Positions 8,156 to 16,202 of a stretch of 35,597 nt of DNA are shown piece by piece (the first letter of the stretch is position 1; each line of letters begins with the position of its first letter). The stretch is taken from the NCBI GenBank assembly GCA_902800585.1, contig CADCEW010000019.1, positions 1-35,597 of the forward strand, read 5' to 3'. Origin of the DNA: an uncultured Prevotellaceae bacterium (GTDB taxonomy: Bacteria > Bacteroidota > Bacteroidia > Bacteroidales > Bacteroidaceae). A program made the position numbers and the translations under genes. The notes below the pieces were generated by a model. That model was given only the letters and a program-made list of their open reading frames with translations, ran no database searches and was not told the DNA's origin.

Positions 8156-9091
8156 CTACTTTGCTATAATTTCTTGATAGGTAATCTCACGTCCTAACAT
8201 CATGTTCTCTACCATCAGTGTACTGGCTTGTTTCACCATATCAGGGCGCAGACGGAATTCTCGCTTCTTGGACTCGCGATCTACTTGCAAGCGGAGTATG
8301 TCTTCCAGCATCAACTGTTGTAATACACGGTTGGTGGCAATATGTTCCTTCCGTACGTAGCGCATGACGATATCCAGTGTCTCTTCAGGATGGGCAGCAG
8401 CCCATTCCCATCCCTTTCTGCTGGCAGCAGCAAAGCGACGAGCCTGTTCCCTGTGTTTCATGTAATAATCACGTGACATATAGACGCCGTCCTCCTGTAC
8501 GTTATAGCCATGATCACAGAAACGGTATACATTGTTTTTCGTGGGTATGAACCCAGCCTGTACCAACTGGTAGTACTCATTATAACTCATCGCCAAAGTA
8601 GCATCGATGGCACCAGATACAAAGAGGTTGATATTACTGGCATAGGGAATCCATTGATAATCAAGTCCCTCTTTGATACTCATACAGATGGCAATTTGTC
8701 CGAAACCTGCATTCCAGATACCTACCTTGGCACCTTTCTGTGTCAAAGGGTTCTTGTTTCGGCGAGATGCTATCACCAAGGCATTGTTCATAGAGGTCTG
8801 CAGGATGTTAACCAAAGGAATGCCGTTATCGATGATATCCATCGCTTGTACTAACTGCAAGGTGGTTGCATGACTCTCTTTGTTACGGATACGACTCATC
8901 GCAGATTGCGTTACTGACGGATGGATAATCTCCACATCGATGCCTGCCTGCTTGTAGAAACCTTTCTCTTGAGCCACATAATAGCCAGCAAACTGTGCCT
9001 GTGCACTCCATTGTGGCGTGAAGATCAGTTTGTCCTGTGCATGAGTTGCTGTACAAACGAGTAGCAACAGGTATGTGATGGTTCTTCTCAT
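8156..9091 (-). CDS. NMT1/THI5-like periplasmic substrate-binding protein (orphan)
   Basis: 311 residues with a signal peptide (about 1-18, cleavage near THA-QD). The family signature follows: FTPQWSAQAQFAGYYVAQEKGFYKQAGIDVEI in outline (residues 24-55, quoted only in part here: AGYYVAQEKGFY). Proteins of this type bind pyrimidine precursors, taurine, nitrate-like or other small ligands for an ABC importer. No importer permease or ATPase is encoded nearby. The gene is packed between two receptor genes with gaps of 4 and 6 nt. I infer that it presents a ligand to one or both Cache-like domains rather than feeding transport. The ligand cannot be read from the sequence. Confidence 0.87.
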   Translation of the reverse strand: MRRTITYLLLLVCTATHAQDKLIFTPQWSAQAQFAGYYVAQEKGFYKQAGIDVEIIHPSVTQSAMSRIRNKESHATTLQLVQAMDIIDNGIPLVNILQTSMNNALVIASRRNKNPLTQKGAKVGIWNAGFGQIAICMSIKEGLDYQWIPYASNINLFVSGAIDATLAMSYNEYYQLVQAGFIPTKNNVYRFCDHGYNVQEDGVYMSRDYYMKHREQARRFAAASRKGWEWAAAHPEETLDIVMRYVRKEHIATNRVLQQLMLEDILRLQVDRESKKREFRLRPDMVKQASTLMVENMMLGREITYQEIIAK

Positions 9092-9097
9092 ATCCTA

Positions 9098-11476
9098 TTA
9101 AGATTGAATGTTCAGTCTCTTAATCAGTGTCAACACGTTCTTTCCATTGATACGCTCATAGTTGACGGAGTCCATAATCTGTCTGACTAAATGGATACCA
9201 AGTCCTCCAATCTGACGCTCCTCTACGCTTAGTGTCGTGTCCACTTCTTCTTTCTGGGTGGGGTCAAAAGCGACACCTGTGTCTGTGAGAATGAACTTCA
9301 GATACTTTTCTGTATAGACTGCTTCGATATCTACCTCACCCTCATTCTTTCCATAGGCATAGAGAACGACATTGGTGGCTGCCTCCTCCAAAGCGAGGTT
9401 CAGACTGGCGATGAGTACCATGTCAATACCAGCCTCCTCACAGACAGTATCTACGAACTCAGGCAGTTTATTGAGTTCCTCCACCTGATTCTTAAGGATT
9501 AAGTGACGTGACTTCGCCTGTTCGTCATGCTGATACACATATTTAATACTTAGCATCGTCATGTCGTCATTCTGTTCAGCACCGTTCACATGCATCTTGA
9601 CAGCTTGAGTCATCTTGTCAATCTGTTCCTGTGCTGAAAGGTTATAAGCGTCCTGCTCGACAGCAAGGATACGGCCGTCACCGAATTGCTCGTGATTATT
9701 ATTCTCTGCCTCGTTGAGTCCGTCAGTAAACAGGAAGATAGCGGCTCCATGAGGCAGCCATGTTTCCTGCTCCTCAAATTGGAAGTCAGTGAGGACACCT
9801 ATAGGTATATTAGGAATAACCTGAAGGAAACCCACTTTGTCTTGTTTGATGGAGATGGGGGCATTATGTCCTGCGTTACAATATCTCAATCGTCCTGTGG
9901 GGAGGTCGAGGATGCCAAGGAAGAAGGTGACGAACATATTGGACTCGTTGTCTCTTGCGATGGCATCATTGATGATATTGATAATTCTAGAAGGACGGTT
10001 CTCATGAGAAGAGGTGGAACGGAACAGTGAACGAGTAACAGCCATCACCAACGAAGCAGGTACTCCCTTTCCACTGACGTCACCAATACAGAAGAACAGT
10101 TTCTCGTCACGGATATAGAAGTCATAGAGGTCGCCGCCAACTTCCTTGGCAGGAGCCAATAATCCGTAAATATCTAAGTCGTCTCTCTCAGGGAAAGGCG
10201 GGAAAGTCTTCGGAAGCATCGACATCTGAATATGACGGGCAGTATGCAGTTCACCTTCTAAACGACCTTTCTCCTCATTCATAATCTTGGTCTCTTCAAT
10301 CTGTCTGACAAGTGAGGTCTGCATGGTCTCAAACGAGTTACGCAGGCGGAGCATCTCGTCTTTGCTCTTAATCTTCGGTAGTTCTGCCTGGAAGTTTCCC
10401 TTGGAAATCTCATCGGCAGAATCGGCAAAGCGGCGTAGCGGTTTGGTGATACGCTTAATGACACCACGACACATTAGAGCCACAACGATGAGTCCGAGAA
10501 TCATGATGACAAGAAGTATACCAACAATATAGAGGACAGGTTTGATAATATTAATCAAGGGAACCATCACACCCATTGTCCAATCTGTGCGCTGTATGGA
10601 CGAGTAGAACAACACGTTGTATTTGTTGTTGTTGTCTATAAAAAGACGGGTGGTGGTATTATGTGAACCAGACATAACAACAGGGGCGGAACCTTTCTCT
10701 TTGAAGAAATCCTGGATATTCTTGCTTAGCACATAAGACTGTTCGGGATGTACGATGAAGGTACCCTCATGGGATATGATGAAACTATAGGCAGGATTGT
10801 CTGAATCGTTTAGGAAAAACTCTTCATTATAATTGTTATCCATTTCCCTCATAAGGTCAGATAACCAGTCTAATGAGATATCTGCCGTATGAATAGCATA
10901 GATGTCCCCTTCATTGTTTATCAACGGCAAGGAATAGGTAATCATCGGAATCTCACCACCACCTTTATCTACATATGGTTCAGACCACGTTCCCTTACCT
11001 TGTTCCATAGGTTCCTCATACCATTCCTGATGCTGATAGTCATATTTTTCATCAGTCAACTGCTTCGTATGGATACCCATGCTGTCTCGATAGGCATAAG
11101 GTGAGAATGGTTGTCCTTTCTTGGGCCCATAGGCAGGGTTGTATGCAACAGCAGATCCAATGATATTGGGATTAAGCGTCAACAGGTTCTCTTGGGCAAA
11201 ATACAGACGCTTGTCGTTACCCAAATTCTCTTTCACTTCAGGAACATTGTTGGTAACAGCTGTTTCAACGGTAACGAAAACATTATTAATTTTCTCGGTG
11301 GAGACTTGCATGGCAGCGAAATTGATTCCAACGAGTAAGACTGTTCCAAACGCCCAGATAATGATAAGAATAAAAGCTAAGATGCCTGTAAATACTACTG
11401 TCATGGAGAGGATGATACGCCAGGCAAGCCTCTTGGCGATAGAACTTTTTCGCTTGAATATGCGTGGTAGTTTCAT
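9098..11476 (-). CDS. Second membrane sensor: Cache-like domain, HAMP, SpoIIE-type PP2C phosphatase, RsbW-like ATPase
   Basis: 792 residues, with the same layout as the paralogue at 5797-8151. An N-terminal TM helix near 20-50 is followed by an extracellular Cache-like domain, a second TM segment near 315-337, HAMP, the SpoIIE domain and the HATPase domain. Motifs are GGDLYDF, GDVSGKGVPAS, NAGHN, TDGLNEAEN, NDDMTML, then NLALEEAATN, TDTGVAFDP and GGLGIHLVRQ. From the linker after HAMP onward the two proteins are nearly identical over long stretches, whereas the extracellular parts share only scattered residues such as WSEP/WTEP and ISLDWLS/LSLDWLS. It is the first gene of the run and has a promoter-like sequence 24 nt before the ATG. 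It probably senses a different ligand but acts on the same STAS target. Confidence 0.93.
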   Translation of the reverse strand: MKLPRIFKRKSSIAKRLAWRIILSMTVVFTGILAFILIIIWAFGTVLLVGINFAAMQVSTEKINNVFVTVETAVTNNVPEVKENLGNDKRLYFAQENLLTLNPNIIGSAVAYNPAYGPKKGQPFSPYAYRDSMGIHTKQLTDEKYDYQHQEWYEEPMEQGKGTWSEPYVDKGGGEIPMITYSLPLINNEGDIYAIHTADISLDWLSDLMREMDNNYNEEFFLNDSDNPAYSFIISHEGTFIVHPEQSYVLSKNIQDFFKEKGSAPVVMSGSHNTTTRLFIDNNNKYNVLFYSSIQRTDWTMGVMVPLINIIKPVLYIVGILLVIMILGLIVVALMCRGVIKRITKPLRRFADSADEISKGNFQAELPKIKSKDEMLRLRNSFETMQTSLVRQIEETKIMNEEKGRLEGELHTARHIQMSMLPKTFPPFPERDDLDIYGLLAPAKEVGGDLYDFYIRDEKLFFCIGDVSGKGVPASLVMAVTRSLFRSTSSHENRPSRIINIINDAIARDNESNMFVTFFLGILDLPTGRLRYCNAGHNAPISIKQDKVGFLQVIPNIPIGVLTDFQFEEQETWLPHGAAIFLFTDGLNEAENNNHEQFGDGRILAVEQDAYNLSAQEQIDKMTQAVKMHVNGAEQNDDMTMLSIKYVYQHDEQAKSRHLILKNQVEELNKLPEFVDTVCEEAGIDMVLIASLNLALEEAATNVVLYAYGKNEGEVDIEAVYTEKYLKFILTDTGVAFDPTQKEEVDTTLSVEERQIGGLGIHLVRQIMDSVNYERINGKNVLTLIKRLNIQS

Positions 11477-11499
11477 GAATTTTTAGTCTAATATCCCTG

Positions 11500-11532
11500 C
11501 AAAGATACAAAAAAAGTGGCAATCCGTTACAA
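11500..11532 (-). promoter_or_regulatory. Bacteroidota-type promoter for the SpoIIE/HATPase genes
   Basis: The minus strand has TATCTTTG (11507-11500), a full TAnnTTTG match. TTG (11532-11530) lies 22 nt upstream, in the loop of the neighbouring terminator hairpin. The ATG at 11476 follows after a short AT-rich leader. The -7 box is convincing; the -33 is weak. Confidence 0.5.
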
Positions 11533-11548
11533 GATTGCCACTTTTTTT
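11509..11548 (-). terminator. Rho-independent terminator after oadB
   Basis: A perfect 16-bp stem pairs 11509-11524 with 11533-11548 around an 8-nt loop. Its core is GTGGCAATC/GATTGCCAC, and A/T runs on both sides give a U tract in either direction. It begins 12 nt after the oadB stop and ends the decarboxylase operon. It also separates it from the SpoIIE genes. Confidence 0.85.
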
Positions 11549-11560
11549 ATGCTAAATGCT

Positions 11561-12718
11561 TTATGATAGGAATCCGAGCAGGGCTCCTGCTGCTACAGCA
11601 GAGCCGATAACACCAGCTACATTTGGTCCCATTGCGTGCATGAGCAGGAAGTTATGACGGTCATATTCCTGTCCCAGATTGTTGGAGATGCGTGCAGCCA
11701 TTGGTACGGCACTCACACCCGCATTACCAATCAACGGATTAAGTTTCTTATCTTTGGGAAGGAAGATGTTCATGACCTTTACGAAACAGACACCACTCAT
11801 GGTGGCGATGATAAAGGCACCGGCACCGATGGCAAAGATATAAATGGTATTCATGGTCAGGAACTCAGAAGCCTGTGTGGAGCAACCTACCGTCAATCCT
11901 AACAGCATCACGACAATATCGTTTAAGGCTGCACCTGCTGTCTTGGCGAGACGGGTAGTCTTACCTGATTCCTTCAGTAAGTTTCCGAAGAAAAGCATAC
12001 CCAACAGTGGAAGACCTGACGGCACGATGAAGGTTGTCAATAAAAGTCCGATGATGGGGAAAAGAATGCGTTCTGTCTGTGACACCTCACGGGCTGGCTT
12101 CATCTTAATGACACGCTCTTTCTTGGTGGTGAGCAAACGCATCAATGGTGGCTGGATCAGTGGTACCAATGCCATATACGAATAGGCGCAGACGGCAATG
12201 GCTCCCATCAGGTTAGGGGAGAGTTTGCTAGACAGGAAGATGGCGGTAGGTCCATCGGCACCTCCAATGATGGCGATACCTGCTGCCTGATTGGGCTCAA
12301 AGCCCAAGGCGAGGGCAAACATATAGGCTCCGAAGATACCAAACTGGGCCGCTGCACCTATCAGCATCAGTTTCGGATTGGCTAACAGGGCAGAGAAATC
12401 CGTCATAGCACCGATTCCTAAGAATATCAAAGGAGGATACCATCCCTGACGGACACCCTGATAGAAGATGTTCAATACAGAGTTGTCCTCATAGAGACCA
12501 ATCTCCAAACCAGCGTCAGCACGGAAGGGGATGTTTCCCAAGATAATACCCAGTCCAATGGGGACGAGTAGCAGTGGCTCAAAGTCTTTCTTGATGGCAA
12601 GCCAGATGAAGAGCGCACCTACTGCTATCATGATGAGGTTTCCTGCCGTAGCGTTAGCAAAGCCCGTATAGGTCAGGAACTCATTGAAGTTTTCGATAAT
12701 AAAATTCGTAAATCCCAT
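11561..12718 (-). CDS. oadB: Sodium-translocating decarboxylase beta subunit (OadB/MmdB/GcdB family)
   Basis: This 385-residue polytopic membrane protein has about ten hydrophobic segments. It is the sodium channel and carboxybiotin-decarboxylating subunit of biotin-dependent decarboxylases, coupling loss of CO2 from carboxybiotin to Na+ export. The signature GGADGPTAIF (near residues 158-167) carries the Asp known to be needed for Na+ transport in this family, and NAGVSAVPMAAR near the C-terminus is also typical. Length is normal for the shorter OadB forms. It lies 12 nt after the biotin carrier gene. Whether the substrate is oxaloacetate or methylmalonyl-CoA cannot be read from this subunit; divergent mutAB favours methylmalonyl-CoA, so the symbol marks the family. 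Confidence 0.93.
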   Translation of the reverse strand: MGFTNFIIENFNEFLTYTGFANATAGNLIMIAVGALFIWLAIKKDFEPLLLVPIGLGIILGNIPFRADAGLEIGLYEDNSVLNIFYQGVRQGWYPPLIFLGIGAMTDFSALLANPKLMLIGAAAQFGIFGAYMFALALGFEPNQAAGIAIIGGADGPTAIFLSSKLSPNLMGAIAVCAYSYMALVPLIQPPLMRLLTTKKERVIKMKPAREVSQTERILFPIIGLLLTTFIVPSGLPLLGMLFFGNLLKESGKTTRLAKTAGAALNDIVVMLLGLTVGCSTQASEFLTMNTIYIFAIGAGAFIIATMSGVCFVKVMNIFLPKDKKLNPLIGNAGVSAVPMAARISNNLGQEYDRHNFLLMHAMGPNVAGVIGSAVAAGALLGFLS

Positions 12719-12730
12719 AGTCGTTGATGT

Positions 12731-13204
12731 TTAACCGATGGTCATCAATACGGCACCTTCCATGACAGAGTCACCTGGGTTAACAGTAATAGACGTGACA
12801 GTGCCGGCATATTCTGCCTCAATATTGTTCTGCATCTTCATTGCCTCAAGTACGACGACAACATCGCCAACGGCAATGATATCGCCAACTTTGACGTTGA
12901 TAGCATTGATGGTACCGGGCAATGGAGCCTTTACAGGATTGCCAGCTCCTGCAGGTGCTGCTTGTGCAGCCTGTGGTTTTGCCGCAGGTTGAACAGGTGC
13001 TGGTTTGGGAGCTACGGGAGCCTCGGCCACAGGTGCCGTCCTCTTGGTAGCAGCCAGTGCCGGGTGCTTGGCTGCATTGATGGGTTTCTGCATCTCAATC
13101 TCGAATGGGATGCCGTTGACGTTTACTTTGGCTATTTTGCCTTCTACTTCGGCGATTTCTACTTCGTAGTCTACGCCTTGAACTTTATACTGATATGTCT
13201 TCAT
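12731..13204 (-). CDS. Biotin carboxyl carrier protein of the decarboxylase (gamma-type biotin subunit)
   Basis: 157 residues. An N-terminal beta-rich domain (1-45) is followed by an Ala/Pro-rich flexible linker (about 48-90) and a biotinyl domain (91-157). The biotinylation motif is EAMKMQN with Lys123. The swinging arm carries CO2 between the carboxyltransferase and the OadB membrane subunit. The layout matches the biotin subunits of oxaloacetate and methylmalonyl-CoA decarboxylases. The gene lies 22 nt after the OadG gene and 12 nt before oadB, so the three are surely co-transcribed. The partner carboxyltransferase is not in the window. Confidence 0.93.
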   Translation of the reverse strand: MKTYQYKVQGVDYEVEIAEVEGKIAKVNVNGIPFEIEMQKPINAAKHPALAATKRTAPVAEAPVAPKPAPVQPAAKPQAAQAAPAGAGNPVKAPLPGTINAINVKVGDIIAVGDVVVVLEAMKMQNNIEAEYAGTVTSITVNPGDSVMEGAVLMTIG

Positions 13205-13226
13205 CTTTGTACTTTGATCTTTATGA

Positions 13227-14264
13227 TTATTTTAACTCTGGACCTTTTGGAATCTGCTGTTCCATATGGTTGGTAGGCATCACTGGCTCGTGCAGGTGTG
13301 TCATTTGACTATATTCGTCATCCCAACCCGTATCTTTTGGCTTGATGGTGATTACACCCGACTCTACATCGTGGATGTCATCTTCATATTGACGCAGTGC
13401 CAGACCGATGACGGCAAGATATACCTCTCTGTCGATACCTTTTGTGTCGAAACCTTCCTTCAGCATGACACCTGTCTTGTGTCCTACCTCGATGGTCTTC
13501 TCTACAGTCTTAGTGATAGGTTTAATAGGCTGTTGGTTAATTACCTTCTTCGCTGTTTCCTGATGGCGCATGAACATACCGAAGAGCGTAAAGAATATCC
13601 ACAAGAGCGCAAGGCAGAGGAATACGATACCCATCGCCATAATCGCCATAGCAAAGCCATGAGGGTCTTCTCTTTTGAATTTGTCTATCTTCGACTCACT
13701 GACAGTGGTTATATTGGCAATACCAGGAGTAACACGATCGCCGGACTTCACTTCCCAGTCTTTGGCATTGCCGTTATTGGCAATACGTGCAAATGACTGA
13801 TCGGCTGCCAATATGGGAACAGTCACAGAGTCGATGAGTTGTGTGGCATTTCCGTTATAGAGGGCAATCCATACAGGTTTTGTCGGATCAACCTTCACAG
13901 AGAGATGCAGTGTGCCTAAGTTGGGCATACTGTTACAAAAGAGAACGAGATGCTGCCGGCCGCTTAGGTTCGTACGAGTATCTCCATTGGGGATGATGCT
14001 CATACGCTTAATGCGTTCGGGAACACTCATCGACTTGTCGAGCACGGAACGGTCGGTGGTGATATACATACCACGGATATTGTACGTAGAAAGAGAAATG
14101 TTCTCAATCTCAATCCACGCCTCATGTCGTCCGTATTCATCCTGCAGACAGGTGTTGTTGTCAGTCATCACCTCATTGAGTTTGATGCTTGCATCCATCT
14201 GAGCATGCATCTTTGAAGTGCTGACCAATAACAGACCACCTAACAGAAAAACGAGTTTGTTCAT
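13227..14264 (-). CDS. OadG-family subunit with N-terminal lamin tail domain
   Basis: 345 residues. A signal peptide (about 1-21) is followed by a lamin-tail-like immunoglobulin fold (about 25-165), recognised from KLNEVMTDN, EAWIEIENIS, IRGMYITTD, HLVLFC and WIALYNG. A single membrane helix spans about 205-232 (MAIMAMGIVFLCLALLWIFF). An OadG-like cytoplasmic tail follows, with VYLAVIGLALRQY. OadG normally is a small single-TM subunit of about 80-120 residues that anchors and assembles the decarboxylase. Here it carries an extra-cytoplasmic domain more than 150 residues long. It is the first decarboxylase gene, 41 nt after the YidE-like gene. The role of the lamin tail is unknown; binding to envelope partners is speculation. 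Confidence 0.85.
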   Translation of the reverse strand: MNKLVFLLGGLLLVSTSKMHAQMDASIKLNEVMTDNNTCLQDEYGRHEAWIEIENISLSTYNIRGMYITTDRSVLDKSMSVPERIKRMSIIPNGDTRTNLSGRQHLVLFCNSMPNLGTLHLSVKVDPTKPVWIALYNGNATQLIDSVTVPILAADQSFARIANNGNAKDWEVKSGDRVTPGIANITTVSESKIDKFKREDPHGFAMAIMAMGIVFLCLALLWIFFTLFGMFMRHQETAKKVINQQPIKPITKTVEKTIEVGHKTGVMLKEGFDTKGIDREVYLAVIGLALRQYEDDIHDVESGVITIKPKDTGWDDEYSQMTHLHEPVMPTNHMEQQIPKGPELK

Positions 14265-14305
14265 AAGTCTTTTACGTGTATTATATTGTTTTTGTATTTA
14301 TCAAA

Positions 14306-15997
14306 TTATCCGCAGAAGAACAGCACGATAATCTGTGCCGTGAAAATGCGGAGAAACATGGAAAGCGGATATACGGTAGAGTATCCTACTGCTGGTGCCT
14401 CTTTACTACAGATGGAATTGGCATAGGCAAGAGCAGGGGGATCCGTATAGGTTCCGGCAATCATACCCATAATAGTAAAGTAATTGAACTTATATCGTAT
14501 ACGGGCAATAGGCCCTACTATTAAAATAGGAATGATCGTAATCAGGAAACCTGTCAGTACAAAGAGAAGTCCATTACCTTCGATGACAGTCTCGAAGAAG
14601 TTGGCTCCCGCCTTAATGCCGACACTGGCGAGGAAGAGTACTAAGCCAATCTCTCTAAGCATCATGTTCGCCGATGTTGTCGTATAAGTCACAAGGTGTA
14701 TCTTATAACCATAGCGACCAATGAGGATGGCAATAATCAAAGGACCTCCCGCAATACCTAATTTCATGGGGACAGGCATTCCTGGGATAGCGATAGGCAG
14801 AGACCCAAAGATAATACCAATAATGATGCCTACGAAAATAGTAGCGATATTGGGAGCGTCCAGTCGGCGGATAGAGTTTCCCATCTTGTTTGCCACACGT
14901 TCGACGGCATCCTCTGGACCTACTACCATGATGCGGTCACCTACTTGTAAAGGAAGACTGGGGGATGCAAAAATATCCATACCCTGACGTGTTAAGCGTG
15001 TTACGTTGACACCATAAACGCTAGAGAAGTGCATTCCTCCCAATGTTTTACCATTAATCTTTGGATTGGTGATGAGAATACGTCTGGATACCAATGGCTG
15101 GTCTTGTTGCTCGAAGTCGATGTCTAGTTTCGGACCGATGAAAGCCATAATGGCTTCTTGGTCCGCCTCAGCACAAACGATAAGCATCTGATCGCCCATA
15201 TGGAAGACTGTATTGCGATTTGGAATCGATAACTCTCCCTGATGCACGATGCGTGACACAACAAAGTCTCGGTTTAGGAAGTCATGTACCTGTAATAAGG
15301 TCTTGCCTTCCAAGTATTGGTTAGTCACCTCTAAATGCATCTTATAAGGCTTTTTGTTGGCACTTGCCTCTTCCAAGGCACGCAATCGTGCCTCTTCCTT
15401 CTCTAACTTGACGTTACATATATACCTTATTAAAATAGTGGCACCGATAATACCCAAGACACCTAACGGATAGGCACAGGCATAGGCGGAGGCAATCTGG
15501 GGCGCATTACTGCTAAAGACAGAACCTAAAGCCTCGTTGGCAGCACCAAGACCTGGCGTATTAGTAACAGCACCATATAAGGTTCCCACCATCATGGGAA
15601 GGTTGGTGACATTAGAAGTATCGAAGAAAATGAAATAGCAGGCGAACATAACCAGGATATTCAACAGAATACCTGTCGCAGCAAGTCCATTCAGCTTGAT
15701 ACCGGCAGTCCCGAAACTCTCAAAGAATCCAGGACCTACCTGCATACCTATCATGAATACAAATAGAATCAGGCCAAAGTCTTGCATGAATGTCAGAATA
15801 GGTAATGGTGCAGTGAATCCGATATGTCCTGCCACGATGCCTGCAAACAATACAAAGGTAACTCCTAAGGATATTCCCCAGAATTTGATTTTTCCCAGAT
15901 ACACACCTACGGCAATGACAACTGCATATAACAGTGCGATATGTGCGACAGAGTCAGTCGTAAGAAACAAATCTTTTAACCATTGCAATGATTCCAT
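14306..15997 (-). CDS. YidE/YbjL/AspT-family transporter with two RCK_C (TrkA-C) domains
   Basis: I choose the start at 15997 ([11 protein letters not shown]), giving 563 residues. The frame extends upstream to 16267, but that would cross the promoter region and the mutA start. Two hydrophobic halves of about five helices each bracket a central cytoplasmic part with two RCK_C-like domains ([14 protein letters not shown], and [13 protein letters not shown]). The helical halves contain the repeats [12 protein letters not shown] and [14 protein letters not shown] typical of aspartate:alanine-exchanger-like proteins. The transported substrate is unknown. It is upstream of, and co-directional with, the decarboxylase subunits (41-nt gap, no terminator seen), so an organic-acid substrate of the succinate pathway is a reasonable guess. 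Confidence 0.88.
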   Translation of the reverse strand: MESLQWLKDLFLTTDSVAHIALLYAVVIAVGVYLGKIKFWGISLGVTFVLFAGIVAGHIGFTAPLPILTFMQDFGLILFVFMIGMQVGPGFFESFGTAGIKLNGLAATGILLNILVMFACYFIFFDTSNVTNLPMMVGTLYGAVTNTPGLGAANEALGSVFSSNAPQIASAYACAYPLGVLGIIGATILIRYICNVKLEKEEARLRALEEASANKKPYKMHLEVTNQYLEGKTLLQVHDFLNRDFVVSRIVHQGELSIPNRNTVFHMGDQMLIVCAEADQEAIMAFIGPKLDIDFEQQDQPLVSRRILITNPKINGKTLGGMHFSSVYGVNVTRLTRQGMDIFASPSLPLQVGDRIMVVGPEDAVERVANKMGNSIRRLDAPNIATIFVGIIIGIIFGSLPIAIPGMPVPMKLGIAGGPLIIAILIGRYGYKIHLVTYTTTSANMMLREIGLVLFLASVGIKAGANFFETVIEGNGLLFVLTGFLITIIPILIVGPIARIRYKFNYFTIMGMIAGTYTDPPALAYANSICSKEAPAVGYSTVYPLSMFLRIFTAQIIVLFFCG

Positions 15998-16021
15998 AAC
16001 ATACAAATCTCTTTTGGGGTG

Positions 16022-16051
16022 CAAAGTTAGATAAAAATTGCGCAATACAAG
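16022..16051 (-). promoter_or_regulatory. Promoter for the YidE-OadG-BCCP-OadB operon
   Basis: The minus strand has TAACTTTG (16029-16022) as -7 box and CTTG (16051-16048) as -33 element, with 18 nt between. The ATG at 15997 follows after about 20 nt. It faces away from the mutAB promoter in the same 205-nt gap. Confidence 0.65.
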
Positions 16052-16099
16052 CATTTTTGTGCAACTATTTTTCATAATTATGAAAATAATATTAAATTC

Positions 16100-16130
16100 T
16101 TCGGTAGTTCGGAAATTATTACTAACTTTG
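16100..16130 (+). promoter_or_regulatory. Promoter for mutAB
   Basis: TAACTTTG (16123-16130) is a full -7 match. TTCG (16100-16103) lies 19 nt upstream as a weak -33. The leader to the ATG at 16203 is about 70 nt. I looked for a cobalamin riboswitch in the gap, but there is too little conserved structure to call one. Confidence 0.6.
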
Positions 16131-16202
16131 TAGGCTGTAATTGGATTTATCCGAAAGCAGTAGATTGTGAACTTAAAACAACTTATATAATAATTCAAAT
16201 CT

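Noticed and set aside
16131-16202. Cobalamin riboswitch before mutA
   Set aside because: The leader of about 70 nt is too short for the riboswitch and the conserved B12-box pattern is not seen.
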